NCBI GenBank assembly: GCA_964035545.1 | Contig: OZ037773.1 | Coordinates: 1,678,751 to 1,742,750, forward strand | Length of the DNA stretch: 64,000 bases | Source of the DNA: Bugula neritina | Taxonomy: Eukaryota > Bryozoa > Gymnolaemata > Cheilostomatida > Bugulidae | Reading direction: 5' to 3' | Shown here: positions 40,225-52,860 of the stretch, in pieces | How positions within the stretch are numbered: position 1 is the stretch's first letter | How the letters are laid out: every line of letters starts with the position of its first letter | The notes under the pieces: generated by a model | Seen by the model: only the letters and a program-made list of their open reading frames with translations | Database searches by the model: none | Told to the model about the DNA's origin: nothing | Translations under genes and position numbers: made by a program

Positions 40225-41557
40225 ATGGACACTAGATTTGTTGTGACTGTATACATTATTATATCAGGTATAATATATAGTATGGTATATGGTATAGTAA
40301 AGTATATAATATAGTATAGTATAGTATATAGTACAGTGTAGTATAGTATATAGTATAGTTTAAAGTATAGTATATGTATAGTATAACATAGCATAGCATA
40401 GTATAGCATAGTATAGTATAGTATAGCATAGTATAGTATAGTATAGTATAGTATAGTATAGTATAGTATAGTATAGTATAGTATAGTATAGTATAGTATA
40501 GTATAGTATAGTAGAGTATAGTATAGTATAGTATAGTATAGTATAGTATAGTATAGTATAGTATAGTATAGTATAGTATAGTATAGTATAGTATAGTATA
40601 GTATAGTATAGTATATAGTATAGTATGTAGTATAGTAAAGTATATAATATAGTATAGTATAGTATAGTATAGTATAGTATAGTATAGTATAGTATAGTAT
40701 AGTATAGTATAGTATAGTAGAGTATAGTATAGTATAGTATAGTATAGTATAGTATAGTATAGTATAGTATAGTATAGTATAGTATAGTATAGTATATAGT
40801 ATAGTATGTAGTATAGTATGTAGTATAGTAAAGTATATAATATAGTATAGTATAGTATAGTATAGTATAGTATAGTATAGTATAGTATAGTATAGTATAG
40901 TAGAGTATAGTATAGTATAGTATAGTATAGTATAGTATAGTATAGTATAGTATAGTATAGTATAGTATAGTATAGTATAGTATAGTATAGTATAGTATAG
41001 TATATAGTATAGTATGTAGTATAGTAAAGTATATAATATAGTATAGTATAGTATAGTATAGTATAGTATAGTATAGTATAGTATAGTATAGTATAGTATA
41101 GTATAGTATAGTATAGTATAGTATAGTATAGTATAGTATAGTAGGTATAGTATAGTATAGTATAGCATAGCATAGCATAGTATAGTATAGTATAGTATAG
41201 TATAGTATAGTATAGTATAGTATAGTATAGTATAGTATAGTATAGTATAGTATAGTATAGTAGGTATAGTATAGTACAGTGTAGCTTATTGTCTAAAGTT
41301 GAAGCCAGGATATCACCACATGCTGCTTTGCTCCACGTTAAAGTGAAACACAATTTAATTATACACATATATACCTATATACAAACATATATTATATTAT
41401 ACAAATATACATTTTCATCTGTAGTTGTCTACCCTTTCACAGAAGCAGTGGTAAATGTGACAATCTATGATACTTCAGTACAAGATGTAAGTATACAGAA
41501 TATATTATATATAATATTATATTACCAATACCAAAGGATTATATACAAATTCATATA

Positions 41558-41626
<69 letters not shown>

Positions 41627-43614
41627 AATGGTAAAATACAAGTATGCAATATACTGCAAACATGTATAACTCAATAAACATTATCAATACCAAAACAATA
41701 TAATAGTATTGTAATAAAATGCATTAAAAATACCGAATAATAATATACTAGCTGCTTTAGATAATATAATACAGCTACCAAATATAAGTAATATAACATA
41801 GTACCTATAATTATGCATGCCAATATAGTACAACTACCAAGTATAAGTAATACAACATTCAATTATATAATATAATACGTATATTACAAAACCAAACGTA
41901 TAAGCCATATATAATATACTCTCACACAAGTTTATAGTCACTATCCCTGTGAGAAACCTCCTGATGGAAAGGGGTTTTTGTTAAATCAGGCTAAGGACTT
42001 ATTTAAATGAGGCACAGGAGTAATTATGACTGGATGCTCTTTATAACATTACCAAAGGCATTTGTTTGGGCTCGAACCCATGACCTCCTGTTTACTTGGC
42101 AAACGCTCTAACCCCTAGACCACTGCTGCTTCCTAATTCATATAATACACTATAATATATTGATTCAGTTTAAGTGCAAACAATTGATAGCTTCTAGAAA
42201 GGTCCTTGTTTTTGCTGGACCAGCTACATTCAAATTAAAGAGACAACTTCAAATAATGTCGTATGTGCCAGTATTAATCATTATTATATATGATAACTTT
42301 TTTATAGGTTACCCATTTAGTATGTTATAGTAATTTCATTATTCTTATGTCATGCTATGATATTTATATAGTGTGGGCAATAATAAATGTTCCTTATATA
42401 GTATGATTCATATATTATATGTTATGCATTATTTTTATTTTATGATATATTCATATAGTATGACAAATATTTCACATTGTCAATATAATATTATATAATA
42501 CATTTAGGTGACAGATGAACTAAAACATCAATTTGCTGACTCACTAACAAGTAAAGCCGAAGAATTTTGTTCCTTGGGTCAATCCAATTGTGCTAAACAA
42601 TTTCGAAAGTAAGAAATGACAGATTAATTACTAATAACAATCATGAGCAGATTATATAAATGAAATATTTACTCTCCTGGTATGTGTTTAAAGATGGGAT
42701 ATAAATAGTAATGCAGCACAGGGAGAAAAAGGGGGAGGGGATAATGTAGTAGCGTCATACTATCATGTCTATCACAATACGTTTTATAATATTTCAGTGA
42801 AAATCTCTCAACTAGTATTGATGCAGTAATAGAAAATAGCCCACATGTCAACTTTACAATATCAATTTCAATCGAAGGAACCAAGTCTAAGGTACCCGAC
42901 GCCAAAGTGTGTGGTAAGGAAACATAACTTACAATCTTGAATGTTCATAACACATGGTTATGATGACATGACTGTAGCAATCACATGATTTCACCTCAAC
43001 AAATACTTGTACTGTTGACCCGACTGGCAGGGTCCGAACTCCCTGGGTACCAGGACGTCTATCGAGAGTCATGAGCCCTTTTCTCCGCAATCAATATCAT
43101 ATCAACAACTTCAGCTTTTGCAGCTAGAATTAATGTAGGCGTGCTGGTTTACTGCAGAATAAATGATTAGTAAGTTAGTGCCTAGTGATAGGTTACTGCC
43201 AGTTACTATCGGCGACTATTAGCTACTGACAGTCACTATAAACTACCATCAGTTATTATCAGTTAGTGTCAGTAAGTAGTTAACTCATGTAACGGTATCA
43301 CTGATCAGGGCATAAGTCATACACAAGCTACTTTAGCAGAAATTGAGTTTTGGGTAACTTTGTATTAAAGTACCAACTGTACTACTGTAGAAATACTGGA
43401 GGAATCAACAGATGATATAGAAAAGGCTATAGAAGGAAGGGAGATATTGTCATGCAATGCTAAGCTGATTGGTATTGCCCCTGATGACCCTACTAACTGG
43501 ATCATGATTGCTGTGTTTGGTACCATCACGGTAGTGTTGCTTGTTGTCGTCATTGCTCTTATCAAAAAAAGTAAAGCTAACAACAACAAAAACAAAACAG
43601 AAGTGCTTCCATAA
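40225..43614 (+). CDS. Unrecognised type I membrane glycoprotein
   Basis: Five exons, 40225-40267, 41425-41486, 42508-42608, 42798-42913 and 43391-43614, join in frame (phases 1, 0, 2, 1) to give 181 residues. The first encodes a signal peptide (MDTRFVVTVYIIIS) and ends CAG|GTATAA. The ectodomain (about 115 residues) has four cysteines (EFC, SNC, KVC, LSC) and N-glycosylation sequons NVT, NLS and NFT. It has an alternating strand/helix look, but I cannot assign a fold; SEA-like is only a possibility. A single TM helix (WIMIAVFGTITVVLLVVVIA) precedes a short Lys/Asn-rich cytoplasmic tail ending KTEVLP. Intron 1 is filled by a 1-kb TATAG array and intron 2 holds a SINE. The small exon 1 rests on phase and signal-peptide fit and is the weakest part. 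Confidence 0.68.
40270..41282 (+). repeat. (TATAG)n pentanucleotide array, about 1 kb
   Basis: Around 200 copies of TATAG/GTATA, with a higher-order pattern of variant blocks (tatatagtatagtatgtagt, tagtaaagtatataatatag) recurring at about 40610, 40795, 41005. Tyr-Thr-Ile-Leu-Tyr frames are artefacts. Confidence 0.95.
41558..41625 (+). repeat. (AT)n microsatellite
   Basis: Pure TA tract in intron 2 of the membrane glycoprotein gene. Confidence 0.9.
41931..42133 (-). mobile_element. tRNA-derived SINE, copy 3
   Basis: Minus-strand copy in intron 2 of the membrane glycoprotein gene: tRNA-like head (GTGGTCTAGGGGTTAGAGCG, GGGTTCGAGCC), body (gcatccagtcataattactc) and tail (agtgactataaacttgtgtg). 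Flanks atataatatact and atataatacact look like a diverged ~12-bp target duplication. Confidence 0.9.
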
Positions 43615-43781
43615 ACTATGGCGAGGCTAGAAAACAATGGTGGGAGAGATATATCCGCGGCCTATATAATATAGGTCACTTATATATACACAGGTTGCAT
43701 ATAAGAGCCTATATAAAAATAGGTAACATGTAAAATCAAATATATTTTAACTGAATTGTAATTTATTTTTAATAGACATCC

Positions 43782-44438
43782 TCAATTCGAGTTACAGGTA
43801 TTTTGCAATCTTGTCATCTCATCCTCAAGAGCGGCCATTTTTTCTTCGTATTCCTTTTTAACTTTTTCAACGGCTGAGCTGCAAATATCTGCTTTTTTGC
43901 TCTGACTATTCCGTAAGAGTCCAGATTGCTTGAGTTTGTCTTCCAGGGAAGCCAGAAATGAGTCAGAGTTAGTCTTGGATTTCTGCACCATCTTATTCTT
44001 CAAGGCTTGCAACACTGACTATATAAAAAGTATCATTGGCGTTATTAATATTTAATAATGCATTATATAGCTGATGACATAGCCTTGAAATACTATATAT
44101 TTTTGTATATTTTATATAGAATGCAATTTTCCAAACTTCAGTCACAATCAGACAGTTGTTTTATTGTAACCAGAAAAATAAATATTTAGTAGAAGAACCA
44201 ACAATTGAGTTCATGTTTAGCTTTGTTGCGAGACTTTCAAACAGTACCCCAAAAAGTAACATTGATAAATACAGCTATGGAACTTATGCTATTGCAATTG
44301 CTGATATATATTAGACTTTAGATTAATGAGTTTCTACTTTGTGTGAAAATACTTGCTCACCACCGGCTGCTGTGCCACACCTTCACAGTAGCACGTGACC
44401 AAAAGCAGCAGGCTGATGGGGATCAACACTTTCATCAT
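43782..44438 (-). CDS. Small secreted helical protein, uncharacterised
   Basis: Two minus-strand exons: 44438-44361 (26 codons) and 44018-43782, phase 0, donor GTGAGC and acceptor TATATAG; 104 residues. Exon 1 is a clear signal peptide (MMKVLIPISLLLLVTCYCEG). The mature part is charged and predicted helical, with a coiled-coil-like C-terminal stretch (KVKKEYEEKMAALEDEMTRL) and two cysteines (ADIC, NTC) that could form a disulphide. No TM helix. The gene converges on the type I membrane glycoprotein gene, with stop codons 168 bp apart. Family not recognised; short secreted proteins of this kind evolve fast. A transcript would settle whether an extra 5' UTR exon precedes the acceptor-like CTACAACAG just upstream of the ATG. 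Confidence 0.7.
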
Positions 44439-47400
44439 CTTCTTTACCTGTTGTAGAATTTACCTTACTTGAGCAGTGACACTCGAATTGTCTAAACTAT
44501 GGTGATTTCAGCGTTAGACCTAATTTAAGTTATATTCTTTTATGCTCACAAATAGTTGTGTGATTGAATGGTATATTAGTTTATGTGAATTCGATCCTAC
44601 TAGTCAGGTGTGGTGATAACAGCGTAGGAGCATTTCCTTAGCCTGAGCTCTAATCTACCGGAGTTATCATTGTCGGCAAGCGACTGGATGGTCCCTCAGG
44701 CATCATCATAAACACAAATTATTTAACTCTCTATGTTCAAACAAAAATTATGATCATTGTTCAAACAAAATGTGTAAATATTTTCCGCTGCATGCTAAAG
44801 CACAAAACTCCTTAATAAGGTTCTGGCAAAACTTAGAAAACATTTTACCCAATTAATTTCCGTTATGACTCATACGTCACAGTCTTCATATCACCTTCTG
44901 CATTTCCCCATCTGCATATTATGTTGCCTTCAGCATGTCTGGGCCACTTTCTGCATGTTACCTTCTAATAATATTATACTGCAAGGAAGTTTGTTATATG
45001 CAATCAGCTAGTACTGCTTCTACACACTTATCTGTGTGGGTGTTAAATCTTGGTAAATGGATATTTTACTGTTTCAACGCATGCATGTATGCTTATGAAA
45101 CGCAATAGCAATTACTACTCAATTCTGGGGTGCAAACTGTGATAGTTAGCAACTAATAAATTCTTCCACAGCCATTTCAAGTATCAAAGAAGATTTGTTT
45201 CATTGAATACATTAAATAATTTTATAATTTTATAATTTTAGACAGTCTCAGAATGTAAATGACACTAGATCGATATTTTTTGTAGTACCATGCAGATATT
45301 CTGTCACTTATGACAATTTTTAAAATTTACCTAATCAAATGTATGGAATGCATTCCAGACTATAGCATATGTTTTTGAAAACTGTACAACTTTAAACTTT
45401 CAAATATGTACCGAAATAAAGCTTTACACAACCGCTCAATAATTTGGTAGAATAACTCCCGAAAACATTAATGATTTTGTGGCTGTTGAGCTGTGTTTTG
45501 TTAGCACCAATGGTTATCGTAAACCCGTGCCTAAAGGTTATCTAATGACTTTTTTTAGACGCTTTAACGACTAAAGAGCCGACTTTTAAATAAATAAATC
45601 TAGCCATTCCATTTCAGTTGTTTAATTTAATTTCCGCTGATGAAAGTCCCAGCAATGACTTGAAGTGAATTAATTTTAATAACTATAACTCGATGATTGA
45701 TTGAGTTTAAGGCTTTAAGCCCATAATGATTTAATTAATTATTAATGAATAATATATAATTTTGTTAGTTTTTTTTATATTTTGTGCTTCATTAAATTAG
45801 TATTACATTTAAATTCATGTTTAGTTGATTATGAGAAAATCACTTGAAAATGCCCTTTTACTTTTAGTTTTTTTTTATCAAAAAATGAAATTGATTTTAA
45901 AATGATTAATTTATAAATTAAATATAAATTACTATTACTATAATTATAAATAGTTCAAATATTTTTTTAAATTTAACCGAGGTGACTTAAAATACTAATA
46001 TCAATATTAATAGTAATACCAACTGTTTAATAGTAATACTAATACTAATAGTGATAGTAATACTATTAGTAATAGTAATAGTAATATTGATTAAAGATAT
46101 GGCTAAAATAATGTCATAGCATCAGCTAATAATACTACTACTACTGCTGCTGCCGCTGCTACTACTACTACTGCTACTATTACTGCTACTACGTCTACTA
46201 CTACTACTACTACTACTACTACTAATTTTGCAATTGCAGAAGAAAAAGTGTAGCTAGAATTGAACTTTTACTTTAAGCTTCAACTATAAGTTGTCAGTAT
46301 TAGTATAACTATCACTATTATTAATTCAGTAAGAGTATCAGTAATGAATAAAACTAGATTTAAATGAAAATGTAGCCACTTACTCTTGTTTAATGAGTTA
46401 TCATCAGTTGACAATCACATTTAAACTTAAAGGCAATGGTCAATGGTGGATAGTTGACAGTTACTGTTAGTCGATGACACTATCAGTATTAGTCTAGCTC
46501 TTTTTAAATATAAATTTCAATTTATAAGTCATTTTAGCTTTGCTTTAACTTTAAGTTAATTTCTATTGCTGATCATTGGACTTACTTTAATAGTTTTAAT
46601 TAAGTGCTTTAAGATTAGGTATATTATGATTAACAATTGAATTATTTTTGATAGATGATGCCTACTTCTAGGCCCTAGTTGTTGTAAATTCAAATAATGC
46701 TTATAATAAAATGACAATATTATTTAATAAAAGCAATTTCTTAGGCTATTTCTCTTCTCTGGGTAAAACTTCAAGTAGCATATTGTAATCACAATGTTTA
46801 TTAAATACTAACTTTGTGCTCTATTAAGATGACTCAAGAAATGGCGTCGGAAAGTTAATTATTGATTTAAATTTCAAGATAAGTATCAACATCTTATCAA
46901 CGGTTTAATTTTTAGAGTTCGTTCATATGTTTTTATTGAGTCTTATTACAATAATTTTTTTAAAACATATGCCTGCATTTTATGATAATATACTAATTTT
47001 TGTGAACCTACAAAGAGAGTACGGTCAAATGAATCTACTTATGTGTGTCTAAAAGATCATATACGTAAGTTGAGTAGTGTTTCACTAATAGGAAGCAGTT
47101 GTAATTAGTAACCTGTCATTAGGAGAGGTGGCAAGTTGATTTACTTGTTGATAATGTAATTGTAGGCCTCTAATATTATGATAACTGCTAATGTTATATT
47201 TGATATTACTGTAGCTGTAAATATTACTCATTACTAATTTGTAATTTTTGTTGCAATAAAAATTATTGGTATACACGCAGTTGCTCCTTCTGATAACTCT
47301 GACTGCTAGTTATATTCACTGTAACTATCAGCTAACAGTAATCAATAACTAGTAACTAACCACAGCTACTAACTATTAATTATAAACACTCTGTAATACT

Positions 47401-47525
47401 GATACTGAGTGAGTGTGAGTGATTACAGGTAGAGTTATGTTTTAATAATATTTGTAATAAAACTGTTGTGATAGCTTTAAGACCAAGTCATTATCAGATG
47501 GTTTTCTTAAATATTAGAACTGGGA
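44439..47525. other. Intergenic AT-rich DNA
   Basis: Very AT-rich with no exon recognised. Contains a short (ACT)n/(GCT)n patch at about 46128-46222. Ends with the upstream region of the ALKBH1 gene. Confidence 0.55.
46128..46222 (+). repeat. (ACT)n microsatellite
   Basis: Imperfect ACT tract with GCT and GCC variants. Confidence 0.85.
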
Positions 47526-50500
47526 ATGGCAGATGCTGGTGAAGACATATTCATGAAACATTTCAAAGCATTGAAGAGAAAGTGTCCGCCTGCTGATCTC
47601 ACATCTGTCCTTGACCTAGATAACCCTGGGTCTCTTACTAGTGAGGTGTGTTTTGTCTTAGATAGCTTTAATTTTCTTACTAGTGAGGTTTGTTTTGTTC
47701 CAGATAGCCCTGGTTATTTTACCAATAGTTATTGTTGACCTTATTTTACCAACTGAACTGAAAGACTATTGTACAGGGAGCAGCTGTGGTCTAGGGGTTA
47801 GAGCGTTTGCCTAGTAAACACGAGGTCATGGGTTCGAGCCCAAAGGCCATTGGTAATGTTAGGAAGAGCATCCAGTCATAATTGCTCCTGTGCCTCATTT
47901 AAATAAGTCCTTAGCCTGCTTTCCATCATGGGTTTTCTCACAGGGATAGCGACTATAAACTTGCGTGAGTTTTTGTTGTTGAAAGACTATTGTACATTGT
48001 TGTTTATCATTGCAGTTGGGTCATTTTACTTAATTTAGTACACATTGGAAATCTCCAGTTTTTAGCTGTTTTTTTAAATTTAGCTGCTAATGAACATGGG
48101 TTTTTGCCCAAAGCTATTAAAATATCAATAAATACACTAAATAATCAAGGTTCTTCCTAATTTTGATTGATTTCTCCTGTTTCTTTTCTATTTATTTAGC
48201 TAATTTAGATTGCGGACTGTTACGAAGAAAACCGTAACGGTCCGCAATCGAAATTAGCTGAATAATTAGGAAACAACATGAGAAATCAAGCAAGATTAAA
48301 AAGAACCTAATTATTTAGGTGTATTTATTGATATTTTACTAGTTTTGGGCAAAAACCCATGTTCATTAGCAGCTAAATTGTAGAAAATAGCTAAAAACTG
48401 GAGATTTCCAGTGTTTATTAAATTAGGTAAAATGATCCAATTTAATATTGGTTACGGATGAGCTTTACTTGCCCGCCACATGTCTTATATTGTGTAAAAT
48501 TAAGAGGTTCAACTTACCGCTTTTGAAACTCACAAAAATGAATAAATTATTGAAATATATAAGTTTAAGTTGTTTTCTGCAGATATCACAAATCACACCT
48601 AAGGGGGTATCTGCAGACTCCATGTTTGGTTTACTTCCTGTCAGTGAGTGGAGGGCATATGAGCTGCTAGATGTGCCGGGTGCCATTATCATTAGGAACC
48701 CATTCACTGAGAGGCTACGCAGGTACTTTGTGTGCAGATGTCTCTCAGACTATCCTCGTCTGCCCAACATATCCAACCTCGACACATCACCCAGAATCTA
48801 CCCCGAGATCTGGCAGGCTGGCTGCCTCCACAACTCTGATATAAGGTTAAGTAAGCTAGGGCTATGGTGTTGTTTATTCTCGTTTCTTCCCAAATTATTC
48901 ACATTTCAGTATATACCTGTTAGCCTAAATTCTGTAATTTTGATACATACAAGTTTGATGGAGTGTTTGCGCGGCGTCTTTTTAACAGCAATGTTGTGCT
49001 TTTATACAGGGCTAGAAAGTATCTCCATAAGCTGAGATGGGTCACTCTGGGATATCATTATGACTGGACTAAGAAGGTGAGTTATCAACAGCTGAACCAA
49101 CCAGGGCTGTCCAACAGGCAGCCCCCAGGACTGGATGTGGTCCTCAGCCTACATTTAGGTGGGCCTCAAAGGAATAGCAAATAAATTTTTTTTGCACACA
49201 TACATGAATTAGAGTAAAAAAACCACTGTGTTTTTATATACATACTACAAAGCATACAGCATGCAGTAGTGATTGGGACTGCATTGTGTAATGATTCATA
49301 GCGAGTTGGAATAAAGTTATTTGAAACTTACTAATGCTGTGGCCCCCAGCCCAAGCTAAATTTACAATGAGGCCCTCGCCATGAAATATTCTATTTCAGT
49401 TGCCTTCGCTCTAAAATGGTTAGACACCCCCGAGCTCAACTATTACACCTCATGTCACATATCTGGTTTAACTCTCAATATTTCTTGAAAAAAATCGTTA
49501 ACTAAAAGTTGTCTTCTCTCTCAGGTTTACTCACAGGAAAGCTGTAATGATTTCCCTCAAGATCTCTCAGCCACCACGCAGTACATTGTGCGAGCTGTTT
49601 TAGGTGAAACCTGTGCTTTCAAAGCTGAGGCAGCCATTGTGAACTTCTATCATCTAGACTCGTCACTTTCTGGTCACACTGACCATAGTGAGTTTGACCT
49701 TGCAGCGCCACTCATTTCAGTCAGGTATTTGCATTGTAAAATGTTTATAGTAGGCATATATTTTGCTAGTGTGATAATACATATTTCTGTGTTTATAGTA
49801 CATAGTAATGTGTTTATAGTATGTAGTAATGTGCTATAGTATGTAGTAATGTGCTATAGTATGTAGTAATGTGCTATAGTATATAGTAATGTGCTTATAG
49901 TATATTGTAATGTGTTTATAGTATGTAGTAATGTGCTATAGTATGTAGTAATGTGCTTATAGTATATAGTAATGTGCTTATAGTATATAGTAATGTGTTT
50001 ATAGTATATTGTAATGTGCTTATAGTATGCATTATATGAGTCCATATTTTTCTGATTTACCTTCAGCTTTGGCCTGCCCTGCGTTTTCATGATTGGTGGA
50101 CAGACAAAGACCAAGGTCCCACAAGCCCTATATTTGAGAGATGGGGACGTTGTCATTATGTCCGGAAAAGCCCGCATGTCATATCATGCTGTGCCAAAAG
50201 TTTTACCAAAGAACTTTTTCTCTGCAGCTGATAATTCAGATACTTCATCACCTGTTGACAATATTACAATGACTTCTACAGTTAGTCCAAAGTGTAATGA
50301 TGAATGTAGCAAAAGATATCACTCTGAGGAATTTACAGAGCATTCCTTTACCAAGAAAGTTAAATATGATGCGGACACAAGCTGCTTCACTCAGCTAATA
50401 GACTGTGTGCATGACATTGAGTTCTGGAAACCCTATGAGATGTACCTACATGAGTCCCGTATTAATCTAAATGTCCGTCAGTTGTTTGAACCTGGTAAGC

Positions 50501-50574
50501 AGGCTAAGGATTATTGCTGGCCAACAACCGATCCAGCATTTAATTTTGAACAAATTCAGCATAAGAACAGTTGA
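47526..50574 (+). CDS. ALKBH1: ALKBH1-like Fe(II)/2-oxoglutarate dioxygenase
   Basis: Five exons: 47526-47645, 48583-48845, 49010-49076, 49525-49724 and 50067-50574; 385 residues, close to the usual ~389. ALKBH1 is an AlkB-family dioxygenase that uses iron and 2-oxoglutarate to demethylate or oxidise nucleic-acid bases, notably in tRNA, in nucleus and mitochondria. Family signatures: N-terminal MADAGEDIFMKHFK, VSEWRAYELLDVPGAIIIRN, LHKLRWVTLGYHYDW, iron ligands H201 and D203 in SGHTDHSE and distal H257 in MSYHAVPKVLP, and the 2-oxoglutarate arginines in SRINLNVRQ (R348, R354). The segment between the distal His and these arginines is long and Ser/Asp/Lys-rich. Intron 1 contains a SINE and a fold-back element; intron 4 a minisatellite. 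The exon 1 donor region is duplicated in tandem. Confidence 0.95.
47776..47979 (+). mobile_element. tRNA-derived SINE, copy 4 (youngest)
   Basis: In ALKBH1 intron 1. Intact A box (TGGTCTAGGGG) and B-box region (GGGTTCGAGCC), body and tail ending gcgtgagtttttgttgt. Flanked by perfect 17-bp target duplications TGAAAGACTATTGTACA at 47759-47775 and 47980-47996, implying recent insertion. Confidence 0.95.
48016..48440. mobile_element. 425-bp fold-back (inverted repeat) element in ALKBH1 intron 1
   Basis: The left arm from TTGGGTCATTTTAC and the right arm ending GTAAAATGATCCAA are complementary over roughly 200 bp each with scattered mismatches and indels. They meet in a perfect 17-bp stem (gattgcggactgttacg) at about 48208-48250. 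No coding capacity; probably a fold-back MITE. No clear target duplication seen. Confidence 0.88.
49335..49440. mobile_element. Possible MITE fragment in ALKBH1 intron 3
   Basis: Sequence ctgtggcccccagcccaagc...gacacccccgagctcaac resembles the GGGGGTG-type ends and gtggccc interior of hAT-like MITEs such as 24295-24522, but the terminal repeats are poor. Confidence 0.3.
49800..50035 (+). repeat. ~20-21-bp minisatellite in ALKBH1 intron 4
   Basis: About eleven imperfect copies of gtgctatagtatgtagtaat or gtgtttatagtatatagtaa. Confidence 0.9.
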
Positions 50575-52750
50575 ACATTGAAAGGTCTCTCATATTTTAC
50601 AGACAATTATTTAAATTTATACTTTCAAAGTGATGTAGAAGTTTATTTTTATGTTCTACTGCAATAGCATCTTTTACGTTACATAACACAATATGTATCT
50701 ACTGAGGATGTTTGCTATTTGAAGTGTTGATAATTTTATAACCTTTTATCTTTCAACTTGTAACAATTTACATTATGCATGCAAGTAATGCATCGTACAA
50801 TAATATTGTAATATAGAGTTGTATTTTCCGATTCTTTTCAAATACTTATATACTTAAAGATGGCGTTAGTAACATAAATTATGGCGGTTCAGACAATTAT
50901 TCAGCTTTATGTTTACTTTTTTATCATAAACAATCCTGTAGCCACTTGTTAAAGATCTAAAACAATTGCAAAAGCAAGGCAAAATATATGATATGCATGT
51001 TACCATAGTGATGACAGCCATGCTGTAGTAAATATTTGTTATGCATACCAGAGTTCTTTGCATTGAAAAGTCAATTACATGCTTTCACTACTGATTTGAT
51101 TTTAGGCGACAAATATCTCATAAACCCCCACTACCTTACACATTTGTAAATTCGCTTTTTCACCTGCCAGTTATCTAGAAATTTAAAATAAAGATAAAAA
51201 GCTGTCAGTTAAAACCCCTACCTGTCATTACTAGAATCAGGTTAAACATGCACAGCAAAATCTTTTTTCATAAATTTCATAGTTACCTTTTAGCTGAATT
51301 TTCAGCATTAGGTGCAAATTAAAGACTTGTAATTAGTAATAGAAAGCAAACTTGAATTTACTATATAATATGTTTTGTTTATTATATTCAAGTCAAAGAA
51401 TAAGCATAAACAAAAAATCACATATAACCTGAAAAAACAGCAGTTGACTATTCGCTAATAGCATTGCAGTTAGTTGAAGCGCACTTGCCATGAATGGTTG
51501 ACAATGTGCAGCATGGTTTGTAGAATGGATGTCGAAGTGTCTTATTTCAATTCACCAATGTAGATTTATAAATAGCTGATAGCTGTTTGCGACAGTAAAT
51601 ACACCTAAAACATAACCAATACGAGTTTTAAAGCAGTGCAAGAAATATGAGTAGTGGGGAAAATACAATAAATATTTTGAATTAAATACAAGAAACAATC
51701 TAAAACCTTGTAATAAAATGTTGGCACAAACATGTGTTTTTGAAAACAAATAGTTTACGTCTAACTTGAACAGTAAAATACTTCTAAAATCACAAGAAGA
51801 TAACTCCCGAATCCAACATTTACTAGGGTGAGGCCATTATAATTTATTATCTACAATCTTGTGCAATAGCATAAGAATGGCTTCAGCTGATTAGGAATCC
51901 CTCCAAAGTATCACTTAGGGCTAAGGCTAACAAGTAGCAAATGACTTTTACACAACAATGATTTGGGAGTTGCCTGATCTGAAGTGAAACATTTCACTCA
52001 AAGATTTGTGAAGTTCTTCTTTACATTTACGTTTATAAAAAAGCTTTTAAATATTGGTCCACAAGAAATGACAGAATCGAAGAAAAACAATCGGAGCAAA
52101 CTACGCCTTATTTCGGAGAAGAAGCAAGCTCTTGTATTAATCTAATTATTATGATTTTGCTTTTATCCCAGCAAATAGCTCACCTCTATCCCAGCATATT
52201 ACTCACCTCTATCCCAGCATATTACTCAATTCTGTCCCAGCATATTACCCACCTCCACCACAGCATATTACTTAGCTCTATTCCAGTGTATTACTCAATT
52301 CTGTCCTAGCATATTACTCACTTCTATCCCAGTATATTACTCAATTCTGTCCTAGCATATTACCCACCTCGATCACAGCATATTACTTAGCTATATCCAT
52401 GCATATTACTCACCTCTATCCCAGCATATTACTCACCTCTATCCCAGCATATTACTCAATTATGCCCTAGCATATTACTCACTTCATAACTAAGAGCATC
52501 CAGAGAGTTGATTCTCATTCTTAAACTGTAACGTGTTCCACCAAAGCAATCAAGTTCTGCACTAAGTCAACTGGTCCAATGACTTGAGTTCCATGCACAT
52601 ACAATAAATAATACAGTAGATAATACATTTATACTTCTCCTAAACAAAATGCTGTTGGAAAATACAATGCTTTGAGAAACAATTTGACCGCTAATCTTAG
52701 AACAGCCAAATATGACTAGTTTATAAATTTCAATAGCGGCTGTAATATCT
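50575..52750. other. Intergenic downstream of ALKBH1
   Basis: AT-rich 3' flank with no exon recognised. A 23-bp minisatellite lies at about 52160-52490. Confidence 0.55.
52160..52490 (+). repeat. 23-bp minisatellite (tctatcccagcatattactc)
   Basis: About 14 imperfect copies of tctatcccagcatattactcacc with cac/aat end variants. Confidence 0.9.
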
Positions 52751-52860
52751 CTCACCCGTTAGTCGATGTTGTTATTGAACCAAAGGAGTTAGCGCCGCCC
52801 AGGATCATGGGAAAAAGCATAGGGAACAAAAAAGAGGAAGAAAACCTATAGAAGGAAAAG

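Noticed and set aside
40203-41368. 272-369-codon Tyr/Ile/Leu/Thr frames on the minus strand
   Set aside because: Products of the TATAG array, whose 5-bp unit gives a 15-nt coding period without stops.
48448-49035. 195-codon single frame as one exon
   Set aside because: Combines intron sequence before 48583 and after 48845 with the true ALKBH1 exon 2; splice signals and family alignment set the limits.
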